Origin: Solirubrobacter deserti | Lineage (GTDB): Bacteria > Actinomycetota > Thermoleophilia > Solirubrobacterales > Solirubrobacteraceae | Length of the DNA: 64,000 bases | Direction: 5' to 3' | Assembly: GCF_027587175.1 (NCBI RefSeq) | Contig: NZ_JAPCID010000005.1 | Span: forward strand, 143,493-207,492 | Shown: piece after piece, positions 35,727 through 44,123 of the stretch | Numbering within the stretch: the stretch's first letter is position 1 | Layout: each line of letters begins with the position of its first letter | Position numbers and translations under genes: made by a program | The notes under the pieces: model-generated | Database searches by the model: none | What the model was told of the DNA's origin: nothing | Seen by the model: only the letters and a program-made list of their open reading frames with translations

Positions 35727-35820
35727 GCCGCGTAATCGACCGGTGGGGCGCCGCCCCCCGCTCCCATCGCCGGCCGCTGACGACAACGCGGCCGGACGCC
35801 TACCGATTCGAGGAGAACGA

Positions 35821-37353
35821 ATGCCCACTGTCCTGGACCGCTCCGCGCTGGAGCAGAGCCCGCTGGCCGACCTGCACCTGCTCGCCAACGAGCTCGGCGT
35901 CGACGGCTTCCGCCGCTTGCGCAAGCCCGACCTCGTCGACGCGATCCTCGCCCGCCAGGGTGGGGAAGCGGCCGCCGAGGAGCCCGTCGCCGTCGGCGGC
36001 GGCGACGAGGACGAAGCGCCCAAGCGCTCGCGCCGTGGCCGCCGCGGGGGCCGGGGCCGGCGCCGCGACGAGGACGAAGGCGACTCCGGCCGCGATCGTG
36101 ACCGCGACCGCGACGAGGAGCCGGTGGCCGAGACCCGTGGTGGCGGCGGCGAGGACAAGATCGCCACCGGCACGGTCGAGCTGCTCGCGAACGGCTCCGG
36201 CTTCCTGCGCCTGTCCGAGGACGAGGAGTCCGAAGGCGACATCTACATCTCCGCCGCCCAGGTCAAGCGCTGCGAGCTCGTCTCGGGCGACAAGATCAGC
36301 GGCCCGGTGCGCCCCGCCCGCCGCTCCGAGCGCTTCGCGTCGCTCGTGCGCGTGGACACCATCAACGGCCGCCCGGCCGACGAGGTCGCCGAGGGCACGC
36401 GCTTCGAGGAGCTCCCGGTGGCGTGGCCGGAGGAGCGGATCGCGCTCGGCGCCGAAGACGCGGCCGTCAACGCCGTCCAGTGGCTGACGCCGTTCGGCAA
36501 GGGCTCGCGCGTGGTCATCGCGGGCGCGGCGCGCTCGGGCAAGAGCGAGCTGTTGCGCCGGCTCGCGGTCGCACTGGCCGCCAAGCAGGACCTCGAGGTG
36601 AGCGCCGTGCTCGCCGGCGTGCTGCCGGAGGAGATCGCCGACTGGCCCGTGACGCCGAGCGCGGCGCTGACGTTCGCCGCCTCCAGCGACGCGCAGGCCC
36701 AGGCCGTCGAGCAGGCGGTCGAGACCGGGCGTCGCGTGGCTGCGCGGGGCGGGGACGCGGTCGTGCTGATCGACGGCTTCGAGTACCTACCCGCGAACGC
36801 CGCCCGGCGCGCGCTGGCCGCCGGCCGCAACCTGTCCGGCGGTGGCTCGCTGACCGTGATCGCCACCTCGCTCGCGCCGGTCGGCGGCGAGACGACCGTG
36901 ATCGCGCTCGACGCCGCGGCCGCGGCGCTCGGCACGTTCCCGGCGCTCGCTCTCGCCGAGTCCGGCGTCCTGCGCGCGGACCTGCTCGTCGGCGAGGCCG
37001 GCGTGGAGGCGATCCGCGCCGCGGTCGCGGGCGGCGAGTTCGTCCCGCCGGTCGTGGAAGAGGTCGCGCCGGAGCCGGAGCCGGAGGCGAAGCCCAAGCC
37101 CAAGGGGAAGGCCAAGCCGAAGGCGAAGGCCAAGGCCAAGCCGAAGCCGGCCGCCGAGACCGCCTCGGAGCCCGTCGCCGCCGCCGCGGCGGAGGTCGAG
37201 GCCGTCGCCGCGGAGCCGGCCGCCGCAAAGCCCAAGGCCAAGGCGAAGGCAACGGCTAAGAAGAAGCCGGCGGCCAAGAAGGCCGCGGCGGCGAAGAAGA
37301 AGCCGGCCGCGCGCTCGCGCGCGAAGAAGCCGGCCGCGGGCAGCGACTCCTAG
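35821..37353 (+). CDS. Rho-family protein with degenerate RNA-translocation loops and H1-like tail
   Basis: 510 residues from an ATG with an AGGAG site. The Rho N-terminal domain (1-45) and a charged RG/RD-rich insert precede the cold-shock-like RNA-binding fold (GTVELLANGSGFLRL, YISAAQVKRCELVSGD). The ATPase keeps Walker A IAGAARSGKSELLRRLA and a Walker B VVLIDGFEYL. The Q-loop/R-loop stretch, the FxGTGNMEL element and its arginine finger of true Rho are not recognisable. The last 80 residues are Lys/Ala/Pro-rich like histone H1. It may regulate termination or bind nucleic acid rather than act as full Rho. Confidence 0.8.
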   Translation: MPTVLDRSALEQSPLADLHLLANELGVDGFRRLRKPDLVDAILARQGGEAAAEEPVAVGGGDEDEAPKRSRRGRRGGRGRRRDEDEGDSGRDRDRDRDEEPVAETRGGGGEDKIATGTVELLANGSGFLRLSEDEESEGDIYISAAQVKRCELVSGDKISGPVRPARRSERFASLVRVDTINGRPADEVAEGTRFEELPVAWPEERIALGAEDAAVNAVQWLTPFGKGSRVVIAGAARSGKSELLRRLAVALAAKQDLEVSAVLAGVLPEEIADWPVTPSAALTFAASSDAQAQAVEQAVETGRRVAARGGDAVVLIDGFEYLPANAARRALAAGRNLSGGGSLTVIATSLAPVGGETTVIALDAAAAALGTFPALALAESGVLRADLLVGEAGVEAIRAAVAGGEFVPPVVEEVAPEPEPEAKPKPKGKAKPKAKAKAKPKPAAETASEPVAAAAAEVEAVAAEPAAAKPKAKAKATAKKKPAAKKAAAAKKKPAARSRAKKPAAGSDS

Positions 37354-37365
37354 ACCGACGTGTGA

Positions 37366-37389
37366 GGGCCGCGGCTCCGGCCGCGGCCC
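37366..37389 (+). terminator. Strong hairpin after the Rho-like gene
   Basis: Perfect 10-base arms GGGCCGCGGC and GCCGCGGCCC around TCCG, 12 bases after the stop. There is no T-run. It lies in a 90-base gap between convergent genes. Confidence 0.65.
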
Positions 37390-37443
37390 ACGCGCCGCGT
37401 CACGCCGCGCCGGGTCACGCTGGGCGCCGCGTCCCGCGCACGG

Positions 37444-37911
37444 TCAGCGCCGCGGCCCGTACGCCACGCGGCGCCAGCTCGGCTCGGGCGAGAGCTCGAT
37501 CGGCTCTCGATCGCGCTCGGGCTGGACGTAGCCGAACGTGTGCGTGGCGTCGTTGAAGACCACGTCGAGCTCGCCTTCCTTGACGCGCTGGTCCAGCCAG
37601 GCGGAGCGGAAGACGAGGCGGCGCAGCCAGTGCACGAGTGACCGGTCGGCCGGGCCGACGAGGTCCGGCCAGCAGTCGTTGACGTGCTCGCCGAGGCCGG
37701 AGGCGGGATTGACGACCTCCCCGCTCACGGTCAGGTTGACGAGATCCTCGAGCTCGGTCTCCTCGAGCGGGCGCCCGACGAAGCCGAGTTTGCGCGCGGC
37801 CTGCTCGACGCGCTCGGAGAAGTCACGCTCGTTGAACGTGAAGCGAAGGTCTCCGTACTCCAGGACGTAGTCCTGGCCGGAGTCGTAGTTGCCGCGGCGA
37901 ATCTGATCCAT
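37444..37911 (-). CDS. Hypothetical protein
   Basis: 155 residues. It starts MDQIRRGNYDSGQDYVLEYG and has an alpha/beta make-up with DFSERVEQAARKLGFVG and ELDVVFNDATHTFGYVQPE; the end is basic. There is no signal peptide, membrane helix or known motif. Codon use resembles its neighbours. It is followed on the same strand, reading leftward, by nothing before the Rho terminator. Function unknown. Confidence 0.65.
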   Translation of the reverse strand: MDQIRRGNYDSGQDYVLEYGDLRFTFNERDFSERVEQAARKLGFVGRPLEETELEDLVNLTVSGEVVNPASGLGEHVNDCWPDLVGPADRSLVHWLRRLVFRSAWLDQRVKEGELDVVFNDATHTFGYVQPERDREPIELSPEPSWRRVAYGPRR

Positions 37912-37985
37912 AGGAGAGGTGCCCCGTGGGGCGTCTGCATCTTATGCGCGGTTCCTGCCCCGAGTCTGCCGTTGAACTGGATCTT

Positions 37986-38390
37986 TCACGCCGCGCTCAG
38001 CCCGTGTCGGAGATCGAACGCGCGGACCGCCCCGTCCGCGGTGTCGGGGAAGTCGGCGAAACGCCGGTTCCGGCACACCCACTCCTCGCCGGGCGGGCGC
38101 TCGTGCGCCTTCTCGATCGAGAACGCGCACTGCGGCAGCGGCTCACGCGCCAACTTGAGCGCGCCGTAGCCCCTGGCCCGCTCCGCCTCCTCGAACAGCG
38201 CGACGTCGATGTCGGTGGCGAACACCTTCTGCGCGCAGCCCATGTAGCGGATGCCCGACACGGGCTCCGTGTAGCGATACAGCGAAGGACATCCCGCCGC
38301 CACGCAGGTGGCGGGAGCGATCACCCGATCGCAGTACGTCAGGCACTGGCGGCACTCAGAGGCCTCGGTGCGGCGGGCGGTACGGCCCAT
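37986..38390 (-). CDS. Cysteine-rich small protein, possible zinc site
   Basis: 134 residues from the ATG at 38390. The N-terminal half has a C-x2-C-x3-C-x8-C-type spacing (SECRQCLTYCDRVIAPATCV, then AAGCP), and the middle has YMGCAQKVF and QCAFSIEKAHE with a final WVCRN, which is a reasonable set of metal ligands. No signal peptide. The family was not recognised; a zinc- or iron-binding protein is possible. It is 74 bases upstream of the other hypothetical gene on this strand. Confidence 0.6.
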   Translation of the reverse strand: MGRTARRTEASECRQCLTYCDRVIAPATCVAAGCPSLYRYTEPVSGIRYMGCAQKVFATDIDVALFEEAERARGYGALKLAREPLPQCAFSIEKAHERPPGEEWVCRNRRFADFPDTADGAVRAFDLRHGLSAA

Positions 38391-38485
38391 CTGCGCGAGT
38401 GTACCGGCGCAGCGGGCCTCGGCGTTCCGCCAGGCTGTCAGCAATGCACCGTGTTCTAGTTGTGAAAACTGGCTAGGGTCAGGGA

Positions 38486-38977
38486 ATGGCTGTCCGTCGC
38501 CTCGCAATACTCAGCGCAGCCCTCGTGCTCTCGGCCGCGGGGACGGCGATCGCCGCCGAACCGCGCGCCGGCTTGCACCTGCAGGGCGAGATCAAGTTTC
38601 CGCGCGCGCAGAAGATGTTCGTCCAGACCGACGCCCAGGACGGCACCCGGCTCACCGTCGCCCTCGGCTTCCATGGCAAGTGCACCGGGGGCGGGCTCAG
38701 CGAGCTGTGGTCCTCCAACGTCGCCGCCAAGCCCGAGGTCCGCGTCCGCGACGGCCGCTTCGAGGACACGCTCACGGGCGTGTCCCGCAACGTCGGCGGC
38801 GTGTCGGGTCGCACCGGACACTTCCGGTGGGAGTTCAGCGGGCGCTTCACCGAGCGCGACGTCGTCGTCGGCACGGTCAGCGGCACCGCCGAGGTACGCC
38901 AGAACGGCAAGACGATCTCGCGCTGCAAGACGCGCAAGCCCGCCTCCGTGCGGCTCACGGTCCGCTCGCCCGCATAG
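38486..38977 (+). CDS. Secreted hypothetical protein
   Basis: 163 residues. The signal peptide is MAVRRLAILSAALVLSAAGTAIA. The mature part is beta-rich with two cysteines (KCTGGG and SRCKTRK, a likely disulfide) and ends in a strand-like PASVRLTVRSPA. No family was recognised. It is followed after 18 bases by the response regulator but appears unrelated to it. Confidence 0.7.
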   Translation: MAVRRLAILSAALVLSAAGTAIAAEPRAGLHLQGEIKFPRAQKMFVQTDAQDGTRLTVALGFHGKCTGGGLSELWSSNVAAKPEVRVRDGRFEDTLTGVSRNVGGVSGRTGHFRWEFSGRFTERDVVVGTVSGTAEVRQNGKTISRCKTRKPASVRLTVRSPA

Positions 38978-38995
38978 TTTTCGCCGCGGTCCCCT

Positions 38996-39721
38996 ATGGG
39001 GGACATGGACGAGGTCACGTGCACGCTGCTGCTGGTCGAGGACGACCCGGTGATCCGGGTGTTCCTCGCCGACAACCTGAGCGCCGACGGCTACGAGCTG
39101 ATCGTCACCGAGTGCTTCGAGGAGGCGCTGCAGGCGCTCGAGCGCGAACGCCCGGACCTCGCGGTGTTCGACGTGCACCTACCCGACGGGTCCGGGCTGG
39201 ACCTCCTCCGGCGCGTGCGTGGGGCGGACGGGGTGGCGTCCCGGCTCGATCCGTCGCTGCCGATCGTGATGCTCTCCGGCGCCGCCGAGGAGCTCGACCG
39301 CCTGCGTGGGCTCGAGCGCGGGGCCGACGACTACGTCGTCAAGCCGTTCTCCTACGCGGAGCTGCGGCTGCGGATCGCGGCGGTGCTGCGGCGCGCGCGC
39401 ACGCGGGTGCAGCTCGGGACGATGCGCGTGGGGTCGCTCGAGCTCGACCCGGCGGGGCGGGCCGCGTCGGTGCGCGGCCGGCGGCTCGAGCTCTCGGCCA
39501 AGGAGTTCGCGCTGCTGCGGATGCTCGCCTCGGCGCCGACGCGCGTGTTCACCAAGGACGAGCTGCTGCGGGACGTGTGGGGCTTCCGGGCCGCGGGGTC
39601 CACCCGGACGCTCGATTCCCACGCGTGCCGGCTGCGCCAGAAGCTGCGCGAGCAGGGCGACGAGTTCGTCGTGAACGTGTGGGGCGTCGGTTATCGCTTG
39701 GTTGACGGTCCGGCTTCCTGA
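38996..39721 (+). CDS. OmpR-type response regulator
   Basis: 241 residues. The receiver (about 8-128) has the acidic EDD pocket, phospho-acceptor Asp in AVFDVHLPDG and Lys in DDYVVKPFSY. The winged helix (about 145-240) has the OmpR signature LSAKEFALLRMLASAPTRVFTKDELLRDVWG and VVNVWGVGYRLVD. ATG 39005 is an alternative start. No kinase is directly adjacent; the small kinase at 42572 is the nearest candidate partner. It opens the signalling block that leads to cpaB. Confidence 0.93.
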   Translation: MGDMDEVTCTLLLVEDDPVIRVFLADNLSADGYELIVTECFEEALQALERERPDLAVFDVHLPDGSGLDLLRRVRGADGVASRLDPSLPIVMLSGAAEELDRLRGLERGADDYVVKPFSYAELRLRIAAVLRRARTRVQLGTMRVGSLELDPAGRAASVRGRRLELSAKEFALLRMLASAPTRVFTKDELLRDVWGFRAAGSTRTLDSHACRLRQKLREQGDEFVVNVWGVGYRLVDGPAS

Positions 39722-39743
39722 AGCGATTGCGTGAGGTCTGCTC

Positions 39744-41576
39744 TTGGGTACGTGGGGGAGGGTGCAGGACGTCGTCGTCGATGAAGGAACTCGCCTCGGC
39801 GCAGTGCGCGACGTGGCTCTGGTGGACGCGGAGCCGGACCCGGCGCTCGAGCGGCTCACGAGGCTCGCCGGCGAGCTGCTCGGCGTGCCGATGTCGCTGG
39901 TGTCGCTGGTCGAGACGACGCGCCAGTACTTCGCGGGGGCGACCGGCCTGAGCGGCCTGCTCGACGCCGAACGTCAGACGCCGATCTCGCACTCGTGCTG
40001 CCGGCACGTCGTGGAGCGCCAGGCGCCGCTGGTGATTCCGGATACCCAGCAGTCGCCGCTGCCGCAGGCGCAGCTCGCGGCGCGCGACATCGACGTCGCG
40101 GCGTACGCCGGAGTGCCGCTCACGTTGTCGGGCGGCGAGACCCTGGGTGCGTTCTGCGCGATCGACAAGGTCCCGCACCAGTGGACCCCCGACGACGTCC
40201 GCATCCTCGAGGACCTCGCCGCGCTCGCGGTGGAACTGCTCGAAGCGCGCCGTGCGGGGGCTCAAGCGCTTCATGACCGGCTGACGGGGCTTGCCGGGCG
40301 GGCGCTGTTCGGGGAGCTGGTCACGCGCGGGGTGGCGCGGGCGGCGCGGGCCGAGCGGGCCTGCGGGGTGGTCGCGATCGACCTCGACGGGTTCCGGCTG
40401 GTCAATGAGGCACTCGGTCATGCGACGGGAGACGCGCTGCTGACCGCGGTCGCGGCACGGCTCTCGTCGGCGCTGGGCAACGGGGACGCGGCGTGTCGGC
40501 TCGGCAGCGACGAGTTCCTCGTGCTGTGCGACTCGCTCGAGGACGAGCGCGAAGCGGCGCAGGTCGTCTCCCGGCTGCGCGCGGCGCTCACGCACGCGCC
40601 GTTCGAGGCCAACGGGCACACCGTGCCGGTGTCGGCGACGTTGAGCGTGGCCACCGCGAACACCGTCGTCGCGACCGACGACTTGATCGACGCGGCGCTG
40701 GACGCGCTCGCCTGTCGCAAGGGCGGTGCGCCCGAGACCGCCGGGCGGGCGGACCCGCAGCGGCGGGCGCGCGCGACGCGGCGGCTGCGCCTGCAGCAGG
40801 CGCTGGTCGGCGTCGAGGAGCGTGACGAGCTGTTGGTCGTCTACCAGCCGCTGGTCGACCTGCGCGCGGGGCGGCTGCTGGGGTTCGAGGCGCTGCTGCG
40901 CTGGAAGCACCCCGAGCTCGGAGCCGTGCGGCCGGATGAGTTCATCCCGGTCGCCGAACGCACCGGGACGATCATGCCGATCGGCGAATGGGTGCTGGAA
41001 CGCGCGGCGTGCGACCTGGCGCTGTGGCGTGCGACGGAGGAGCATCTGACCGTGTCGGTGAACGTGGCGCCGATCCAGCTGCGCAGCCCAGCCTTCCCTC
41101 AGCGGGTGGCGGCGATCTGCGACGGGTGCGGGCTGCCCGCGGACGCGCTCACGCTGGAGATCACCGAGCGCGTCCTGCTCGACGATCGCCCGGCCTACGA
41201 ACTCGCGATGAACGAGCTGCGCGCGGTCGGCGTGCGCGTCGCGCTCGACGACTTCGGCACGGGCTATTCCGCGCTCAGCTACCTGAGCCGGTTCCCGCTG
41301 GACGTGCTCAAGCTCGACCGCGCGTTCGTCGCCGCGCTGGACGGCGCGCCGCGCCCCCGGGCGCTGCTCGAGGCGATGACCAAGATGGCGTCCGCGCTGG
41401 GGTTGCGCACGGTCGGCGAGGGGATCGAGACCGAAGGCCAGCTCGCCCAGCTCACCGCGAGCGGCTGCGATGTCGGGCAGGGGTACCACCTTTCTCGCCC
41501 CCGACCCGCGGACGAGCTCTCGCCGCTGCTCGGCCGCGTGTGGCGAACCGGGGGAGACGGTGCCGCGCCGGGCTGA
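39744..41576 (+). CDS. GAF-GGDEF-EAL protein, likely c-di-GMP phosphodiesterase
   Basis: 610 residues. A GAF domain (about 30-170, ISHSCCRHVVERQAPLVIPD) senses a ligand or light. The GGDEF domain (about 180-335) has RLGSDEF in place of GGDEF, so cyclase activity is doubtful. The EAL domain (about 350-595) is complete: EALLRW, NVAPIQL, LEITERVL, DDFGTGYSAL, LKLDRAF and EGIETEGQ. I infer that it breaks down c-di-GMP under GAF control. Its end overlaps the next cyclase gene by 17 bases. TTG start; GTG options follow closely. Confidence 0.92.
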   Translation: MGTWGRVQDVVVDEGTRLGAVRDVALVDAEPDPALERLTRLAGELLGVPMSLVSLVETTRQYFAGATGLSGLLDAERQTPISHSCCRHVVERQAPLVIPDTQQSPLPQAQLAARDIDVAAYAGVPLTLSGGETLGAFCAIDKVPHQWTPDDVRILEDLAALAVELLEARRAGAQALHDRLTGLAGRALFGELVTRGVARAARAERACGVVAIDLDGFRLVNEALGHATGDALLTAVAARLSSALGNGDAACRLGSDEFLVLCDSLEDEREAAQVVSRLRAALTHAPFEANGHTVPVSATLSVATANTVVATDDLIDAALDALACRKGGAPETAGRADPQRRARATRRLRLQQALVGVEERDELLVVYQPLVDLRAGRLLGFEALLRWKHPELGAVRPDEFIPVAERTGTIMPIGEWVLERAACDLALWRATEEHLTVSVNVAPIQLRSPAFPQRVAAICDGCGLPADALTLEITERVLLDDRPAYELAMNELRAVGVRVALDDFGTGYSALSYLSRFPLDVLKLDRAFVAALDGAPRPRALLEAMTKMASALGLRTVGEGIETEGQLAQLTASGCDVGQGYHLSRPRPADELSPLLGRVWRTGGDGAAPG

Positions 41577-42564
41577 GCCGGCGCTCGTCTACAGCGCCGC
41601 GGCGATCTTCGCCGCCGCGGGCGTGGTCGGCGCCATCGAGTCCCTGCTTCCCGAGGGTCCGGAGTTCTCGCCCGCGGCGGGGCTGTCGGCGCTGGCGATC
41701 GCCGCGCTGCTGACGCTGTTCGGGCGCCGGCTCCCGCGCTGGGTCGTGTACGCGTTCGGGCCGGTCGGGGCGGCGCTGGTCGCGCTCGCGGTCGCGACCA
41801 CGCGCGGGTACTCCGATGCGGCGATCATCTACTGCTGGCCCGTGATCTGGGTCGCGTCCTTCTACGGCACGCGCGCGACCGTGGCGATCGTGGCGTGGGT
41901 CGGGATCGTCCACGGCGTCGCGCTGGCGGCGATGCCCGACGGCATGGCGAGCGCGGACCGCTGGGCCGACGTCGTGGTCTCGGTAAGCGTCGTGGCCGTG
42001 GTCGTGCGCGTACTCGCGGCGCGCAACGAGCGGCTCGTGGCGCAGCTGTCGACCGAGGCGCGCGTGGACCCGCTGACCGGCCTGTGGAACCGGCGCGCGT
42101 TCGGCGAGCGGCTGGACACCGAGTCCGCACGAGCCGTGCGCGAGGGCACGTCGCTCGCCGTAGTGATGTTCGACATCGACCACTTCAAGCGCATCAATGA
42201 CGTCCACGGCCACGACGTGGGCGATCGCGTCCTGAAATGGGTCGCCGAGACGCTGATGCGCGAGACCCGCGGCGCCGACATCACCGCCCGCGTGGGCGGC
42301 GAGGAGTTCCTCGTCGTCCTCCCCGGCACCGGCGTCGAGGGCGCCTGCGAGTTCGCCGAGCGCGTGCGCGCCGCGATCGCCGGCGGCGGCGGACCGGTCG
42401 AGCTCACGATCAGCGCGGGCGTCGCGGCGGGGACGGTGAAGACGGCCGAGCACGGCCTGGTCGACGCCGCCGACCGCGCGCTGTACGCCGCCAAGCGCGG
42501 CGGCCGCAACGCTGTCCGCGTCACACCCGTCGAGGTGGGGAGAAGTTTCTCGGCGCCGCCCTAG
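41560..42564 (+). CDS. Membrane-bound diguanylate cyclase
   Basis: 334 residues. Five to six membrane helices (8-165) form a MASE-like sensor. The GGDEF domain (about 175-330) begins at DPLTGLWNRRAFGERLD and has the catalytic GGEEF with the upstream RGAD, five residues before, matching the RxxD product-inhibition site. It should make c-di-GMP from GTP and be feedback controlled. The GTG start overlaps the upstream phosphodiesterase stop, so the opposing enzymes are coupled. Confidence 0.93.
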   Translation: MPRRAEPALVYSAAAIFAAAGVVGAIESLLPEGPEFSPAAGLSALAIAALLTLFGRRLPRWVVYAFGPVGAALVALAVATTRGYSDAAIIYCWPVIWVASFYGTRATVAIVAWVGIVHGVALAAMPDGMASADRWADVVVSVSVVAVVVRVLAARNERLVAQLSTEARVDPLTGLWNRRAFGERLDTESARAVREGTSLAVVMFDIDHFKRINDVHGHDVGDRVLKWVAETLMRETRGADITARVGGEEFLVVLPGTGVEGACEFAERVRAAIAGGGGPVELTISAGVAAGTVKTAEHGLVDAADRALYAAKRGGRNAVRVTPVEVGRSFSAPP

Positions 42565-42571
42565 AAGGGGC

Positions 42572-43474
42572 ATGTCGATCGTCTCCTGGCTCCTCGTCGC
42601 GGCGCTCGCCGCCTTCCTGTTCCGCGCCCACCTGCGGCTCATGCTCGTCGCCCGCGCGAGCCACGAGATCCGCGGGCCGCTGTCGGCCGTTCGACTGGGG
42701 CTGCACGGGCTGTCGGGCGAGCCCGCACGGCTCGCCGCGATCGAGCTCGAGCTGCGACGGGCGTGCCGCGCCTTGGACGATCTCGTCGCCGCGCGCCGGG
42801 GAGAGGTGGGCGGTGCGGGCGAGGAGCGCGTGGACGTCGCGGCGCTGGTCGCCGAGTACGAGCCCGCGTGGTGCGCGCTGGCTGCCGCGCACGGGACGAC
42901 CCTACGCGTCGAGCCGCCGGTCGTCGTGCTCCCGTTCGCGATCGACGGCGGCGACCCGCGCGCGCCCGCGACCGTGCTCGCCGACCCGCTCCGGCTCGCC
43001 CAGGCATGCGCGAACCTCGTCGGCAACGCGGCCGAGCACGGTGCGGGTGAGGTCCGCGTCCGGGTCCGCGCGAGCCGCGAGACCGTGCGCGTCGAGGTCA
43101 GCGACGACGGCCCTGGCCTGCCGGCGCCGCTCGTCGTGCTGACCGGCACGGCCCGCCTGCGCCACGGCCGCCGTGGCCACGGCCTCGCGATCGCGGCCAG
43201 CATCGCCCACCGCCACGGCGGACGCCTCACCGCCGACGGCCCGACGCTCACGATCGAGCTGCCCACGGCGAGTCACGCCCGCCGGCGCCGGGCACCGCTG
43301 GCGATGTCCAGCCCCGCGAGGAGTCCGCGCGACCTCGCCGCGCCCGTCTCGCATGACCTCGCCGCGCCCGGCCGAGACGACCCCGCCGCTCCGCCCGCGC
43401 GCGCCGCCGACGCGCCCGTTCCGCGGGACCTCGCCGCGCCGGCCCATCCCGCGATCGTCGCGGCGGACTCGTGA
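42572..43474 (+). CDS. Small single-helix sensor histidine kinase
   Basis: 300 residues. One membrane helix (5-25) is followed at once by a HisKA segment ARASHEIRGPLSAVRLGLHG (phospho-acceptor His31) and a HATPase domain with N-box NLVGNAAEHG, G1 VSDDGPGLP and G2 GRRGHGLAIAASIAHRHGG. There is no extracytoplasmic sensor. The last 55 residues repeat a unit xRDLAAP and look disordered. It overlaps the cpaB GTG by 4 bases and is 8 bases after the cyclase. Confidence 0.88.
   Translation: MSIVSWLLVAALAAFLFRAHLRLMLVARASHEIRGPLSAVRLGLHGLSGEPARLAAIELELRRACRALDDLVAARRGEVGGAGEERVDVAALVAEYEPAWCALAAAHGTTLRVEPPVVVLPFAIDGGDPRAPATVLADPLRLAQACANLVGNAAEHGAGEVRVRVRASRETVRVEVSDDGPGLPAPLVVLTGTARLRHGRRGHGLAIAASIAHRHGGRLTADGPTLTIELPTASHARRRRAPLAMSSPARSPRDLAAPVSHDLAAPGRDDPAAPPARAADAPVPRDLAAPAHPAIVAADS
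43331..43440 (+). repeat. Three copies of a 14-base repeat in the kinase tail
   Basis: GACCTCGCCGCGCC occurs at 43331-43344, 43355-43368 and 43427-43440, encoding DLAAP units. Repeat slippage has probably extended the C-terminal tail of the histidine kinase just before cpaB. Confidence 0.7.
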
Positions 43475-44112
43475 CCCGCCGCCGGCGCGCGACGGTCCTG
43501 CTCGCGCTCGCGCTCGTGCTCGGCGCCCTCGCCGCGACGCACATGTCGCGGCGGGAGGCGGCGCTGCGCGAGCAGCTCGGGCCGACCGTCGAGGTGGTCG
43601 TCGCGCGGCGGGACCTGCCCGCCGGGCGGACGGTGCAGCTCGCGGACCTCGGCGTACGGAACGTGCCGGCGCGGTACGCGCCCGCGGGCGAGCCGGTGTT
43701 CGCGGCCGGGCTCGCCGGGCAGAAGCTCGCCGTGCCGGTGCCGCGGGGCGGCGCGGTGACCGCCGAGCTGATCGAGCGTGCGCCGCCGGAGTCGCCGGTC
43801 GAGCGCGGCGAGCGGGCGGTGGAGATCGTGGCGACGGGCTCGGTGGTCGCGGGCACACGCGTGGACGTCGTGGTCTCGACGGAGAAGGAGACGCGGCTCG
43901 CGCTGCAGGACGTCGAGGTGCTCGCGGCCAAGCCCGCGCCGCCCAAGCAGGAGGGCGGCGGGCCGCGCACGAGCGCGACGCTGCGGGTGCCGGTGACCGA
44001 CGCGGTCTATCTCGTCGCGGCCGGCTCGTACGCGCGCGACGTGCAGCTCCTGAGCCGCGTCCCGGGCGACACGCGCACCACCCAGCCGCTGACGGTGGGC
44101 GATGGGCTCTAA
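43471..44112 (+). CDS. cpaB: Flp/Tad pilus assembly protein CpaB (SAF domain)
   Basis: 213 residues. An N-terminal membrane anchor (MTRRRRATVLLALALVLGAL) is followed by a SAF domain (about 38-105: VEVVVARRDLPAGRTVQLADLG, AGLAGQKLAVPVPRGGAVTAELI) and a RcpC-like beta region with VEIVATGSVVAGTRVDVVVST. CpaB helps assemble the Tad secretion channel. The remaining tad genes found here (tadA, tadB, tadC) lie at 48.8-51.7 kb. The GTG overlaps the kinase stop. Confidence 0.88.
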   Translation: MTRRRRATVLLALALVLGALAATHMSRREAALREQLGPTVEVVVARRDLPAGRTVQLADLGVRNVPARYAPAGEPVFAAGLAGQKLAVPVPRGGAVTAELIERAPPESPVERGERAVEIVATGSVVAGTRVDVVVSTEKETRLALQDVEVLAAKPAPPKQEGGGPRTSATLRVPVTDAVYLVAAGSYARDVQLLSRVPGDTRTTQPLTVGDGL

Positions 44113-44123
44113 GGTCTCGCGCC

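Noticed and set aside
35821..37353. Canonical transcription terminator Rho
   Set aside because: Loops and arginine finger needed for RNA translocation are not recognisable, so the plain name rho would mislead.
43331..43440. CRISPR-like repeats
   Set aside because: Three 14-base repeats with unequal spacing inside a coding tail; no unique spacers or cas genes.
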